Positions 44,722 through 53,277 of a stretch of DNA of 64,000 bases are shown one piece after another. Origin of the DNA: CAWBJP01 sp963789165 (GTDB lineage: Bacteria > Actinomycetota > Acidimicrobiia > IMCC26256 > BP-133); contig CAWBJP010000007.1 of assembly GCA_963789165.1 (NCBI GenBank), positions 496,001 to 560,000 on the forward strand, read 5' to 3'. How positions within the stretch are numbered: the first letter of the stretch is position 1; each line of letters begins with the position of its first letter. Made by a program: the position numbers and the translations under genes. The notes beneath the pieces are model-generated. The model did no database searches. It was given only the letters and a program-made list of their open reading frames with translations, and was not told the origin of the DNA.

Positions 44722-45597
44722 TCAGCCGCGGATCACGTTGGCCAGGCGCTCGAGGTCGCCGACGCGGTCGTCGCCGGGCCAGAAGACAACGAATTCGGCG
44801 ACTTGGGCCTGCTCGGCGAAGCGCTCGATCACGGCGGCCGGTTCAACGTCCGAGGTCCACGGATCGAGCGCGGCGAAGAGGAGCAGGGAACGACGAAGCG
44901 AGGCCGGTTCCCGTCCCGCGGCGGCGCAGAGCTCGTCGAGCTGGTGGGTCTGGCTCCGGGTGATCTTCACGATCTCGTCCAGGCCGGCCCCGAAGGGGCC
45001 GTGGGTGTTCCAGGCGTCGGCCCGCTCGGCCGCCACCCGCAGCACAGTCGGCGACTGCCCGGCCACGATGATGGGCGGCCGAGGCCGCTGCACCGGGCCG
45101 GGGACGGTGGACGCCTCCCGGGAGCGGTACCAGTGACCCGCGAAGGAGTAGGGCCGACCCGCTCCCCGCAGTAGCCCGTCCACCACCTCGACGTACTCGG
45201 CGAAGCGGCCGAACCGCTCGCCCGCCGACCACGGCTCCGTGCCGGTGGCGGCGTGGTCGAAGGGGGCGATGCCCGTCCCGATCCCGAGTTCGAGGCGGCC
45301 GTCGGAGAGATGGTCGACGGTCACTGCCGCCTTGGCCAAGACTGCCGGAGGACGCAGGACGGGATTAGTCACCAGCGTGCCGATCCGGATGCTGGTCGTT
45401 TGGGCCGCCATGGCGGCCAACACCGTCCAGCCGTCGAACCAGGGCCCGCCGGGGGTGTCCCGGTAGTCCCCGGTGTGGTCGGCCACGAACAGCTGGTCAA
45501 AGCCCAGCTCCTCGACCCGCCGCCACCGCTCCACAAGGGTGGGAAAAGGGGCGTCCTGGAGCACGAGGACCCCGAAGCGCAAGACCGTCGTCACCAT
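44722..45597 (-). CDS. Luciferase-like, probably F420-dependent oxidoreductase
   Basis: 291 residues of the bacterial luciferase TIM-barrel fold: LRFGVLVLQDAPF, ELGFDQLFVADH, IRIGTLVTNPVLR and RLELGIGTG are typical. The short form without flavin-monooxygenase insertions and the actinobacterial setting favour F420 over FMN, but that is inference. It reduces or oxidises small molecules, substrate unknown. It is the first gene of the island's leftward cluster and is 17 bases upstream of the regulator gene. The 334 bases to its right hold only the island end. Confidence 0.85.
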   Translation of the reverse strand: MVTTVLRFGVLVLQDAPFPTLVERWRRVEELGFDQLFVADHTGDYRDTPGGPWFDGWTVLAAMAAQTTSIRIGTLVTNPVLRPPAVLAKAAVTVDHLSDGRLELGIGTGIAPFDHAATGTEPWSAGERFGRFAEYVEVVDGLLRGAGRPYSFAGHWYRSREASTVPGPVQRPRPPIIVAGQSPTVLRVAAERADAWNTHGPFGAGLDEIVKITRSQTHQLDELCAAAGREPASLRRSLLLFAALDPWTSDVEPAAVIERFAEQAQVAEFVVFWPGDDRVGDLERLANVIRG

Positions 45598-45722
45598 GTC
45601 CCACCTCCACTCACGACAACATGGGGTTGTAGCGGGTCTGTCCGGTAGGCGTAAGGATCGCGATCACGATGTGAGAAGACGGGGCGCGAGCCGGCCGGTC
45701 GAGGTCCCACATGGCGGCTGCC

Positions 45723-45746
45723 CGTGGTCACGTGGTGGTCACGAAC
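45723..45746 (+). repeat. Right inner repeat (putative integrase arm site)
   Basis: CGTGGTCACGTGGTGGTCAC followed by GAAC, again with TGGTCAC twice, 11 bases apart. It matches 36932-36955 at 21 of 24 positions. It ends 115 bases inside attR. Confidence 0.65.
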
Positions 45747-45861
45747 GAGGCAGAACAAGACGAAACCGAGCATGATTGGCCGGACAAGCCGATCAGCGTT
45801 TGCCCTGCTCAGCGGGACGTAGCGGTACGAGGCGGCACCACACGACACCAGGTAGGGCAGA

Positions 45862-45886
45862 GTTCAAGTCCCCCCTCGCCCACCAC
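45862..45886 (+). other. attR: right 25-bp direct repeat, displaced tRNA-Leu 3' end
   Basis: Exact copy of 36842-36866: T loop, acceptor 3' strand, CCA and one more base. No tRNA 5' part precedes it, so this is the original chromosomal 3' end pushed away by the insertion. It marks the right limit of the island; the rest of 45598-45931 has no gene that I can support. Confidence 0.9.
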
Positions 45887-45931
45887 AGCTGGGGGTATAC
45901 GCCGGCTCCGGCCGGCGGCCCGTCGGCCCGG

Positions 45932-48535
45932 TTAGGGCAGGATCTCGACGTACCCGTCCGTTCCATGCACGCGGATCCGCTGCCCATCCCGGATCAACCG
46001 GGTGGCATGCTCCACCCCCACGACGGCCGGCAAGCCGTACTCCCGGGCGATCACCGCGCCATGGGTCATGACGCCACCCACCTCAGTCACCAGGCCCTTG
46101 ATGGCGACGAACAGGGGCGTCCAGCTGGGGTCGGTGTAGGCGGTGACGAGGATGTCGCCCGGTTCGAGATCGGCTTCCGCGATGTCGAGGATGACGCGGG
46201 CCCGCCCCTCGATGGTGCCGGCGGAAACGGCCAGGCCGGCCAGGGCGCCGGCCGGCAGGTCGTCGCGTCGGTACGTCCCGGAGATGCCCTCACCATCTGA
46301 CGTGAGCACCCGGGGTGGCGTGAGCGCTTCATACGACCGGAAGGCGTCCTTGCGCTGGCGGATGAGCTGGTCGTCCACTCGGTGGGTGCGCACGACTTCG
46401 TGGAGCTCGGAGAACGTGAGGTAGAAGATGTCCTCCTTCTCACGAAGCACCTGTCCCTCCACGAGGCGCTCGGCTTCTTCCAGGAGCGCCTGCTTGTAGA
46501 CGAAGTAGCGGCTCATCCAGGCGTACTTCGGGTACTCCCGGTACCCGATGAAGGTGCGGACCCGGTCGATCTTCGCCTTGACCTCTTCGGCCTTCTGCTC
46601 CCCGTCCGGCAGGGCCCGCAGGCGCTCCAGCAGCTCCTGTTCCTTGTGCTGCGCCTCCTGCCGCCCTTGCTCGAAGCGACGAGCGCCGGCGCCCGGCTCG
46701 AAGTTCTTGATGTTGCCGAGGATGAGGGGAACGAGCGCGCTGGGACGTTCGCTCCAACGGGGCTTCGTGATGTCGATCTCGCCGACGCAGCGCATGCCGT
46801 ACTTGTCGAGGTAGGCCTGGATGGCGTCTCGCGCCTCCGGCCCGCCCTCGAGCTTGACCAGCTCGTCCAGGAAGCCCTCGTCCTCGACGTGCTGCAGAGC
46901 GACCACCACATCCGGGTGTGGGCGGATCACGTCGGCGACGTCCAAAAGCGCCAGCCCCATCTCCGAAGTGACGTTGTTCGGGACTGACTGGGTGAGCGTG
47001 TCGGCCGGGTTCTTCTCGCCCAGCCACGCCAGCAGCTGGTCGTTGAGCCACCAGGTGGCCTCGATCGCCGACATGAACACCTGAAAGCTCTGCGGGTCGA
47101 ACAAGATCCGCTTCAGTTCCTGGTGGTCCTCAAGGATGAAGTCGAGCAGCGCGGAGCCCGACAACGTCTCGATGTCGTGCTTCAAGGTGGCAACGGACGC
47201 CTGGTTGCGCCCGATCAGCTCGGCGACGATGGCCGGATCGGTCTCGATCGGGGCAAGCGGGGCTGGCGCGCTGCCAGCCGGTGGTCCGACTGGGCCGTCG
47301 TCGGGGACCGACCGGATGAAGTCGCCGCGCTCGAGGACGGTCTCCAGGGCGTCCCTGGTCAGCGGGTCGTGCTTCCCCACCATCTCCAGGAAGCCGGCGC
47401 GGCTGGCGGGCGCAGCGAGGCGCGCGGTGACATCGACGAACAGCCTCCCGCCGGCCTCGAACATGGGCGCCGGGGTCAACAGCAGCCAGAAGGACAGCCC
47501 CAGGGGCTTCATGGCGTCGGTCATCATCTGCTGATGGCCGGTGGAGAGGTAGACGCGGTTCTCTTCGTCGCCGGCATTGGGGATGGGGAACAGCGTGGTG
47601 ATCGGCCGGCTCTGGACGATGTGGAAGGCATCGTCGACCAGGCACCACTCGATGTCCTGGGGGCGGCCGAAGTGCGCTTCGATCTGCCGGCCCAGCTCCA
47701 CGAGCTGCACGACCTGCGCATCCGTCAGCGCCGGCTGCTCCTGTTGCTCCGGCCCGATCGCCTGTTCCTGCGTCCCGCCGGCGGGCGAGGCGTGGATGGC
47801 GAGCCGCTTGGCGGCGACCGCCTTGGCGATGATCTCGCCGCCGCGGACCTGGTAGGCGTCCGCGTTCACCAGGCCGGAGACCAGGGCCTCGCCGAGGCCG
47901 AAGCAGGCCTCCACGGAGGCGACCTTCCGGTTGGAGGTGACGGGGTCGGCCGTGAACAGGATGCCGGACGCCGCCGGGTCGACCATCTGCTGCACGACCA
48001 CGGCCATGTGGACCTTCCGGTGGTCGAAGCCGTTCCGCAGCCGGTAGGTCACGGCCCGCTCGGTGAAGAGCGAGGCCCAGCACCGGCTGACGTGCTGGAG
48101 GATCGCCGCTGGCCCCGCGACGTTCAGGTAGCTGTCCTGCTGGCCCGCGAAGGAGGCCGTCGGCAGGTCCTCCGCCGTCGCGCTGGATCGGACGGCGTAG
48201 GCGGCTTGCTCGCCGAGCCGGGCGAGCGGGCCGGTGATCGCCGCCGCCAGATCATCGGGGATGGCGATCCCTTCCAGGGTCCGGCGGATCTCCGCGCTGA
48301 GCGCGCCGATCGCCTCCCGGTCGTCCGGCTTCAGGCTCGACAGCCGATCGAGCCGATCGTCGATCGACGGCGCTGCCGCCGTGATCCGCTGGAAGGCGTC
48401 CGTCGTCACGCAAAAGCCAGCCGGCACGCGAATGCCAACGATGCGCGAAAGCTCCCCCAGGTGCGCGCCCTTGCCGCCGACGACCGCGACCTGCGTCTGG
48501 TCGATCTCCTGGAAACTCAACACGTAGCGGCCCAC
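45932..48535 (-). CDS. rph: Rifampin phosphotransferase (PEP-synthase-like)
   Basis: 867 residues. ATP-binding domain (about 1-315: VVGGKGAHLGELSRI, YAVRSSATAEDLPTASFAGQQ), a central rifampin-binding region, and a phospho-His swivel domain with VMTHGAVIAREYG. Counting from GTG 48535 puts the catalytic histidine at 825, the position reported for Listeria RPH. This start is preceded by GGAGGGA with a 6-base spacer; ATG 48550 is an upstream alternative. The enzyme uses ATP to phosphorylate rifampin. RPH and PEP synthase share the fold; the tail GTDGYVEIL and overall length favour RPH. Confidence 0.9.
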   Translation of the reverse strand: MGRYVLSFQEIDQTQVAVVGGKGAHLGELSRIVGIRVPAGFCVTTDAFQRITAAAPSIDDRLDRLSSLKPDDREAIGALSAEIRRTLEGIAIPDDLAAAITGPLARLGEQAAYAVRSSATAEDLPTASFAGQQDSYLNVAGPAAILQHVSRCWASLFTERAVTYRLRNGFDHRKVHMAVVVQQMVDPAASGILFTADPVTSNRKVASVEACFGLGEALVSGLVNADAYQVRGGEIIAKAVAAKRLAIHASPAGGTQEQAIGPEQQEQPALTDAQVVQLVELGRQIEAHFGRPQDIEWCLVDDAFHIVQSRPITTLFPIPNAGDEENRVYLSTGHQQMMTDAMKPLGLSFWLLLTPAPMFEAGGRLFVDVTARLAAPASRAGFLEMVGKHDPLTRDALETVLERGDFIRSVPDDGPVGPPAGSAPAPLAPIETDPAIVAELIGRNQASVATLKHDIETLSGSALLDFILEDHQELKRILFDPQSFQVFMSAIEATWWLNDQLLAWLGEKNPADTLTQSVPNNVTSEMGLALLDVADVIRPHPDVVVALQHVEDEGFLDELVKLEGGPEARDAIQAYLDKYGMRCVGEIDITKPRWSERPSALVPLILGNIKNFEPGAGARRFEQGRQEAQHKEQELLERLRALPDGEQKAEEVKAKIDRVRTFIGYREYPKYAWMSRYFVYKQALLEEAERLVEGQVLREKEDIFYLTFSELHEVVRTHRVDDQLIRQRKDAFRSYEALTPPRVLTSDGEGISGTYRRDDLPAGALAGLAVSAGTIEGRARVILDIAEADLEPGDILVTAYTDPSWTPLFVAIKGLVTEVGGVMTHGAVIAREYGLPAVVGVEHATRLIRDGQRIRVHGTDGYVEILP

Positions 48536-48603
48536 AGCATGTCCCTCCATCAATTCGTCACTCTCTTTTCCCCTGGGGACGGGACAACCAGTCTGACGCT
48601 CGC

Positions 48604-49047
48604 TCAGGGTGCCGGCGGCGGCGTCCAGATGGAGCCCTCGCTTCCGCGAAGGACCACACGTCCGATGTCCTCGAGATGACAGACGGTAAGGAGACCGGGG
48701 TCGGAGGTGGCGAGCGGTTCTGCTCGTGATCGGGCTGCTTCGGCGGCAACGCAGTCGGCCATGCTCACTGGACATCGGGTGCGGTGGTAATGACGGGCCC
48801 GGAGCCGTCCGGCGTCGGCGCCGAGGGCGGCGGTGACAGGGATGGCGTCAAGCAGGCCGAGCTGGGCGAGGTCCAGGGCGGCGGCCTCCTCGTCGGCGCC
48901 GACGATCCTGATCAGATGGTCGAGCACCTCGGCCACGCCCACGGCGGTCAAGGCCACCTCGGTGCTCTTGAGCAGAGCCCTGACTTCAGCCGCGGCCGGT
49001 TCTGCTCGGAGGTAGGCGATGACGGCATAGGCGTCGAGGACGGTCAA
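48604..49047 (-). CDS. vapC: VapC-type PIN-domain toxin
   Basis: 147 residues. The PIN acidic residues are visible: Asp5 in VLDAYAVIAYL, Glu in GVAEVLDHL, Asp in SMADCVAAEAA and Asp in ATSDPGLL. PIN toxins are Mg-dependent RNases. ATG 49047 overlaps the antitoxin stop by four bases, the usual coupled arrangement. Confidence 0.9.
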   Translation of the reverse strand: MTVLDAYAVIAYLRAEPAAAEVRALLKSTEVALTAVGVAEVLDHLIRIVGADEEAAALDLAQLGLLDAIPVTAALGADAGRLRARHYHRTRCPVSMADCVAAEAARSRAEPLATSDPGLLTVCHLEDIGRVVLRGSEGSIWTPPPAP

Positions 49048-49292
49048 CGGCCAGAGGCCCGAGCCGATTCCTCCCGTCGGGACCGACGGCGCGCCTGGTC
49101 GGCGGTGGGGCCTCTGCCCTCGTATTTGCCTTCGAGGTCTTCAACCGGGTCATCGGGTAGGGGCCGCATCACGACGCGGTCACCAAAGTCCACCACGACC
49201 ACGCGCCGGGCCTTCCAGCGGGCCCGGGCATCAGCCGGGATGGATACCTGCCCATTCTGGGAGACAGTCATCACATAGCTCGCCATCGCCAT
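49044..49292 (-). CDS. vapB: AbrB/MazE-type antitoxin
   Basis: 82 residues: a SpoVT/AbrB swapped-hairpin domain (MTVSQNGQVSIPADARARW) and a basic, flexible C-terminal tail for toxin binding. ATG 49292, with ATG 49286 (MASYVM) as alternative. Upstream on the same strand lies TATACAAT (49298-49305) and ACGCGACCGCGT (49310-49321), with half-sites ACGCG/CGCGT, a candidate promoter and self-regulation operator. Confidence 0.85.
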   Translation of the reverse strand: MAMASYVMTVSQNGQVSIPADARARWKARRVVVVDFGDRVVMRPLPDDPVEDLEGKYEGRGPTADQARRRSRREESARASGR

Positions 49293-49390
49293 GGCTCTAT
49301 TGTATAAGAACGCGGTCGCGTTGTATGTAGCCTAAGACCGGCGGAAGACGCCCTAAAGCGTCAGTTTCGCCTTCAGGACAGAATGTCGCT

Positions 49391-51010
49391 GTGGTCCATG
49401 CGATCGAGCTCGGGCGCGAGGCGTTCGCCCGCCGGGCGTGGGGCGACGCCTATGCGCACCTCGGTTCGGGTGAGGACCTGGCGGTCGAAGACCTCGAGCG
49501 CCTGGCGATCGCCGCCTATCTCATGGGCCACGACGAGGAGAGCGGCGAGGCCTGGCAGCGGGCGCAGCTCGAGTGCGTCCGCCTCGGCGACCAGGACCAC
49601 GCCGCGCGCTGTGCCTTCTGGCTGGGGCTCATCCTGTTGCTGCGCGGCGACATGGCCCAGGGCGGCGGATGGCTCGCCCGCGCCGAACGTCTCGTGGAAG
49701 ACGCCGACCACGACTGCGCAGCCCGGGGGTTCCTCCTGCTCCCGGCATTCCTCCACGCGCTCGGGGACGGCGATCCCAAGACGGCCGACGGGATCGCCGC
49801 CGAGATGGTCGACACCGCTCGCCGGTGCGGTGACCAGGATCTGCTGGCCTTCGGCCTGCTCGGTCGGGGCCAGGCCTTGCTGGCACAGGGTGACTCGACC
49901 CGGGGCATGAGGCTGCTGGACGAAGTCATGGTGTCGGTCAGCACCGGCGAGGTTTCACCGATCCCGGCGGGCATCGTCTACTGCGCGGTCATCGAAGCGT
50001 GCATGGACGTCTTCGATCTCCGCCGGGCGGCTCAGTGGACCGAGGCGCTCCACGTCTGGTGCTCCTCGGAGCCTGATCTCGTGCCCTATCGGGGCCAGTG
50101 CCTCGTACACCGGTCGCAGGTGCTCCAGGCGAACGGGAGGTGGGCGGAGGCGGTCACCGAGGCGGAGCGCGCCCGTCAGCACCTGTCCACTGCCGCCCAT
50201 CCCGCGCTTGGCCTCGCCTTCTACCAGCAGGGCGAGCTCCACCGGCTCCGCGGCGAGTTCGCCGAGGCCGAGCAGGCCTATCGGGACGCGAGCGAGCGGG
50301 GGCGGGAGCCGGTGCCGGGCTTCGCTCTTCTGCGGGTGGCCGAGGGACGGGTGGACGCCGCCGTTCCCGCCGCCCGACGGATGGCCGACGAGAGCCACGG
50401 GCAGGCGGCCCGCCCGGCGATCCTCGCCGCCGTCGTGGAGGTGCTGCTGGCGTCGGGGGACGTCATCGCGGCCCGTTCGGCCAGCGACGAGCTCGCCACC
50501 ATCGCCCGGTCGGTCGACGTGCCCGTCATCCATGCCCTGGCGGACCACGCGGCCGGGTCGGTGCTGCTGGCGGCGGACGACGCCCAGGCCGCCATGACCG
50601 TGCTCCGCCGGGCGTGGAACCGCTGGCGCGAGCTGGGGATGCCCTACGAGGCCGCTCGCACCCGGGTGTTGGTCGCGCTCGCCATCCGGGCCCTGGGCGA
50701 CCACGATGCCGCCGGACTCGAGTTCGACGCCGCCCGGGCCACCTTCGAGCAGATGGGGGCACGGCCCGACCTCGAGCGCGCCACCCAGCTGGCCGGGGGG
50801 ACGGAGAACCGGCGGGCGGACACCCTGACCGACCGGGAGTGCGAAGTCCTGCGCCTGGTGGCCACCGGCCGGACCAACCGTCAGATCGCGGCCGACCTCG
50901 TCCTCAGCGAGCACACCGTCGCCCGGCACCTCCAGAACATCTTCCTGAAGCTCGACCTGTCGTCACGAGCCGCCGCCACCGCCTGGGCCTACGAGCACGG
51001 CCTCGTCTAG
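49391..51010 (+). CDS. TPR-LuxR transcription regulator
   Basis: 539 residues from GTG 49391. About 460 residues of TPR-like helical repeats lead to a C-terminal LuxR HTH (about 475-535): LTDRECEVLRLVATGRTNRQI, ending in HTVARHLQNIFLKLDLSSR. No ATPase domain. It probably senses a small molecule or partner through the TPR region. It is divergent from the toxin-antitoxin operon and 127 bases upstream of the SnoaL/hydroxylase genes, which it may control. Confidence 0.88.
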   Translation: MVHAIELGREAFARRAWGDAYAHLGSGEDLAVEDLERLAIAAYLMGHDEESGEAWQRAQLECVRLGDQDHAARCAFWLGLILLLRGDMAQGGGWLARAERLVEDADHDCAARGFLLLPAFLHALGDGDPKTADGIAAEMVDTARRCGDQDLLAFGLLGRGQALLAQGDSTRGMRLLDEVMVSVSTGEVSPIPAGIVYCAVIEACMDVFDLRRAAQWTEALHVWCSSEPDLVPYRGQCLVHRSQVLQANGRWAEAVTEAERARQHLSTAAHPALGLAFYQQGELHRLRGEFAEAEQAYRDASERGREPVPGFALLRVAEGRVDAAVPAARRMADESHGQAARPAILAAVVEVLLASGDVIAARSASDELATIARSVDVPVIHALADHAAGSVLLAADDAQAAMTVLRRAWNRWRELGMPYEAARTRVLVALAIRALGDHDAAGLEFDAARATFEQMGARPDLERATQLAGGTENRRADTLTDRECEVLRLVATGRTNRQIAADLVLSEHTVARHLQNIFLKLDLSSRAAATAWAYEHGLV

Positions 51011-51137
51011 CCCCGCTGGGCGCGTGGTCAGAACTGACCATGCCTCCCGGCGAGGAAATGGTGCGTCCCGTCGATGCGAGCCCGCCGTCCCGTTGCATAC
51101 CTTTCCTCTATCGCATCCATCACAGGGGGAGAGGGAC

Positions 51138-51587
51138 ATGCGCAAGATCGGAATCCTCGGAATCGGAGTCACGCTGGCCTTCATGCTCGGCGTCGGCGTC
51201 CACGCCGGGGCCACGCCGGAGCAAACGAAATCTCCCGGTGCTCAACTGATCGAGGCTCTCGTGGCCCGGGACTTCGACCGGGCAGAGTCACTCCTCGCTC
51301 CGGGCATCGAGTTCAAGGGGTACACCCCGACCAAGGGCTTCTTCGAGCTCACCGGGTCCGAGGCCGTCATGAGCCTCTACCACGAGTGGTACGAGGCCGA
51401 CAGCGTCATCGAGGGCCTCGACACCGAAGAGATCGTGGACCGGCACCGGGTCGGCTACCGGATTCGCTGGACCGATCCCGATGGGGCCGCTTACGTCTTC
51501 GAGCAGCAGGCCTTCTACGACATCGCCGACGGGAAGATCACCCACCTGCAGCTGGTCTGCTCCGGCGACCGTCCGTTGGCAGCCTGA
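51138..51587 (+). CDS. Secreted SnoaL/NTF2-like protein
   Basis: 149 residues with an N-terminal signal segment (KIGILGIGVTLAFMLGVGV, cleaved near AGA). The NTF2-like domain follows (LIEALVARDFDRAESLL, GSEAVMSLYHEWYEAD). ATG 51138 follows GGGAGAGGG, a strong ribosome site. It sits one base before the next SnoaL-like gene, so they share an mRNA, yet this one is exported. Substrate unknown. Confidence 0.75.
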   Translation: MRKIGILGIGVTLAFMLGVGVHAGATPEQTKSPGAQLIEALVARDFDRAESLLAPGIEFKGYTPTKGFFELTGSEAVMSLYHEWYEADSVIEGLDTEEIVDRHRVGYRIRWTDPDGAAYVFEQQAFYDIADGKITHLQLVCSGDRPLAA

Positions 51588-51588
51588 G

Positions 51589-52017
51589 ATGGCCACCGAC
51601 CAGCTGGTTTCGTCGCCTGACGCCGCCACTGTGGAACGACTGAGCACCGCCTTCAACCGCTGCTTCGAAACGCTCGAAGTGGGCGACGACGTCTTCACCG
51701 ACGATGCCTTCTTCGATCTCCTCCCGCCCCTGTGGCGGCTCCAGCTCCAGGGCCCCCGGGCCTTCATCGCCCAGCTCCGGGCCATCAGCGAGGGGGAGTC
51801 GACGGCGCGGATCGTCCGGGTGGTGCCGACGGCCACGGGCTTTGTCCTGGAGCACGAGGAGACGCAGCGGGGTGTCAAGGACGAGGTCGCCCGCCGCCTG
51901 TGGCTGTGCGAGGTGCGGGACGGCCGGATCAGCGAGGTGGTGGGCTACTGCAACGGCGGCTGGGATGACGACCTGCGCGCCCGCCATGCCGCCGAAGCGC
52001 CGATGCTTCGACCCTGA
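51589..52017 (+). CDS. SnoaL/NTF2-like protein, paralogue of 39778-40200
   Basis: 142 residues. Shared with the island copy: WRLQLQGPRAFIAQL against WRYQLQGPNAILQL, YCNGGWDDD against YCTGIWDAA, and EAPMLRP against EAPMVRP. It is followed after 11 bases by the flavin hydroxylase paralogue, the same order as in the island. ATG 51589 lies in TGAGATG directly after the previous stop. Confidence 0.8.
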   Translation: MATDQLVSSPDAATVERLSTAFNRCFETLEVGDDVFTDDAFFDLLPPLWRLQLQGPRAFIAQLRAISEGESTARIVRVVPTATGFVLEHEETQRGVKDEVARRLWLCEVRDGRISEVVGYCNGGWDDDLRARHAAEAPMLRP

Positions 52018-52028
52018 TCGGAGGAGAG

Positions 52029-53186
52029 ATGACCACGGTGGAGCAGATCATCACACCCGACACTGTGCTGGCCGCAGCTCTCGAGCTGGCGCCGGCGATC
52101 AGCGCCCGTGCCGCCGAGATCGAAGCGGCCCGCCGCATACCCGGCGACCTGCTCGAACAGTTGATCGACGCCGGCTGCTTCCGGGTGCTGCTCCCGACCA
52201 GCCATCTCGGTGTCGGCGCTGACCTGGCCGGCGCCATGCGGGTCATCGAGGCGCTGGCCCGCGCTGACGCGTCGGTGGGATGGACGGTGATGATCGGAGG
52301 GTTTGGCTGGTGCGACTTCCGCGGGCTGCCGCGCGCGACCTTCGACGAGATCTTTTCCCGCCCCGACGTCATCGTGGCGGGCGCCTTCAATCCCAGTGGC
52401 TCGATCCGCGCCGCCGGCGATGGATACCGGGTCACCGGCCGGTGGGGCTTCGCCAGTGGCTGCGAGCATGCCATCTGGTTCTTTGGGAACTGCGTCGAGG
52501 GCATTGAGGACGGCCGCCCGAAGATGCGGGTGGCGGTGCTCACCGCGGACGAGGTCGTGATCGAAGACACCTGGAAGGTCTCCGGCCTGTGCGGCACCGG
52601 CAGCCACCACTTCCACGTCGACGACTTGGAAGTGCCCGCTGAGCGGACGTTCGTGCCGCTCGGCGACGAACCGTGCCTGGACGACCCCGTGATGCGCATC
52701 CCGGTGCCGTCGATGTTCGCACTCGGGATCGCCACGGTGGCCGTCGGATGCGCCCAGGGAGCCCTCGACGACATCCTCGCCCTCGCCACCGACAAGGTGC
52801 CGTTGCTGGCGCCGGCGGCCCTGGCCACCAATCCGCTCTTCCAGTTCGAGCTGGCCAGCGCCGACACCGAACTCCGTGCCGCTCGTGCTCTGCTGTACGA
52901 AACCGCCGAGTCGGCCTGGGCGACGGCGGCGGGCAGGAGTGCGTTCACGCTCGAGCAGCGGGCCCGGATGCGGGCGGCGGCTGTGTGGGCCACGACCCGA
53001 GCAGCCGGCGTGGTGGATTTTGCCTACCGGTCCGGCGGCGGCAGCTCGCTCTACACCGACAGCTCCCTGCAGCGCCGTCAACGCGACATCCATGCCGTGA
53101 CCCAGCACTTCCTGGTCAAGCGGGACGTCCTGACGACGGCGGGGAGCATCCTCGCCGGCCAGAAGCTCTCGACTCCCGTGTTCTGA
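52029..53186 (+). CDS. Acyl-CoA-dehydrogenase-type flavin hydroxylase
   Basis: 385 residues, intact, of the HpaB/HsaA-like group: ADASVGWTVMIGGFGW, GYRVTGRWGFASGCEHA, WKVSGLCGTGSHHFHVDDLEV and a late GGGSSLYTDSSLQRRQRDIHA. It needs a separate flavin reductase, not in the window. Members hydroxylate phenols, steroids or polyketides. ATG 52029 follows GGAGGAGAG. It is paralogous to the frameshifted gene in the island. Confidence 0.88.
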   Translation: MTTVEQIITPDTVLAAALELAPAISARAAEIEAARRIPGDLLEQLIDAGCFRVLLPTSHLGVGADLAGAMRVIEALARADASVGWTVMIGGFGWCDFRGLPRATFDEIFSRPDVIVAGAFNPSGSIRAAGDGYRVTGRWGFASGCEHAIWFFGNCVEGIEDGRPKMRVAVLTADEVVIEDTWKVSGLCGTGSHHFHVDDLEVPAERTFVPLGDEPCLDDPVMRIPVPSMFALGIATVAVGCAQGALDDILALATDKVPLLAPAALATNPLFQFELASADTELRAARALLYETAESAWATAAGRSAFTLEQRARMRAAAVWATTRAAGVVDFAYRSGGGSSLYTDSSLQRRQRDIHAVTQHFLVKRDVLTTAGSILAGQKLSTPVF

Positions 53187-53196
53187 GCCGGCGCGC

Positions 53197-53227
53197 TTGA
53201 CACCTCGCCACCGTTCATTGTAACAAT
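53197..53227 (+). promoter_or_regulatory. Promoter with overlapping palindromic operator
   Basis: TTGACA at 53197-53202 is followed, after 18 bases, by TAACAA (53221-53226), a weak -10. The -10 overlaps a perfect 11-bp palindrome ATTGTAACAAT (53217-53227). A TetR- or MerR-type repressor site would fit; the MerR gene at 57407 ends the same gene run. Confidence 0.5.
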
Positions 53228-53277
53228 CCTGGATGTCGGTCCCACCTGTGGGCCGCGCGGTGGTCCGGGGGTGCACG

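Larger units (their letters stand above)
36842..45886. mobile_element. 9.0-kb genomic island integrated in tRNA-Leu(CAG)
   Basis: Limits are the perfect 25-bp direct repeats. Just inside both ends lie 24-bp repeats with paired TGGTCAC motifs. A tyrosine integrase fragment lies near the left end, reading toward the tRNA, a common position in such islands. Contents: a possible toxin-antitoxin pair, integrase remnant, unknown ORF, flavin hydroxylase (frameshifted), SnoaL-like protein, methyltransferase, large regulator, luciferase-like oxidoreductase. No replication, conjugation or phage structural genes are visible. The integrase lacks its N-terminal half, so the island is probably immobile by itself. 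Confidence 0.88.

Noticed and set aside
45808..45819. 12-base match (CGGGACGTAGCG) to the 5' end of tRNA-Pro near the island end
   Set aside because: The match stops before the D loop and there is no other tRNA part; a chance 12-mer is likely in such GC-rich DNA.
47130..48083. 317-codon ORF inside rph on the same strand
   Set aside because: It lies one frame off the rifampin phosphotransferase, whose motifs run through the whole stretch.
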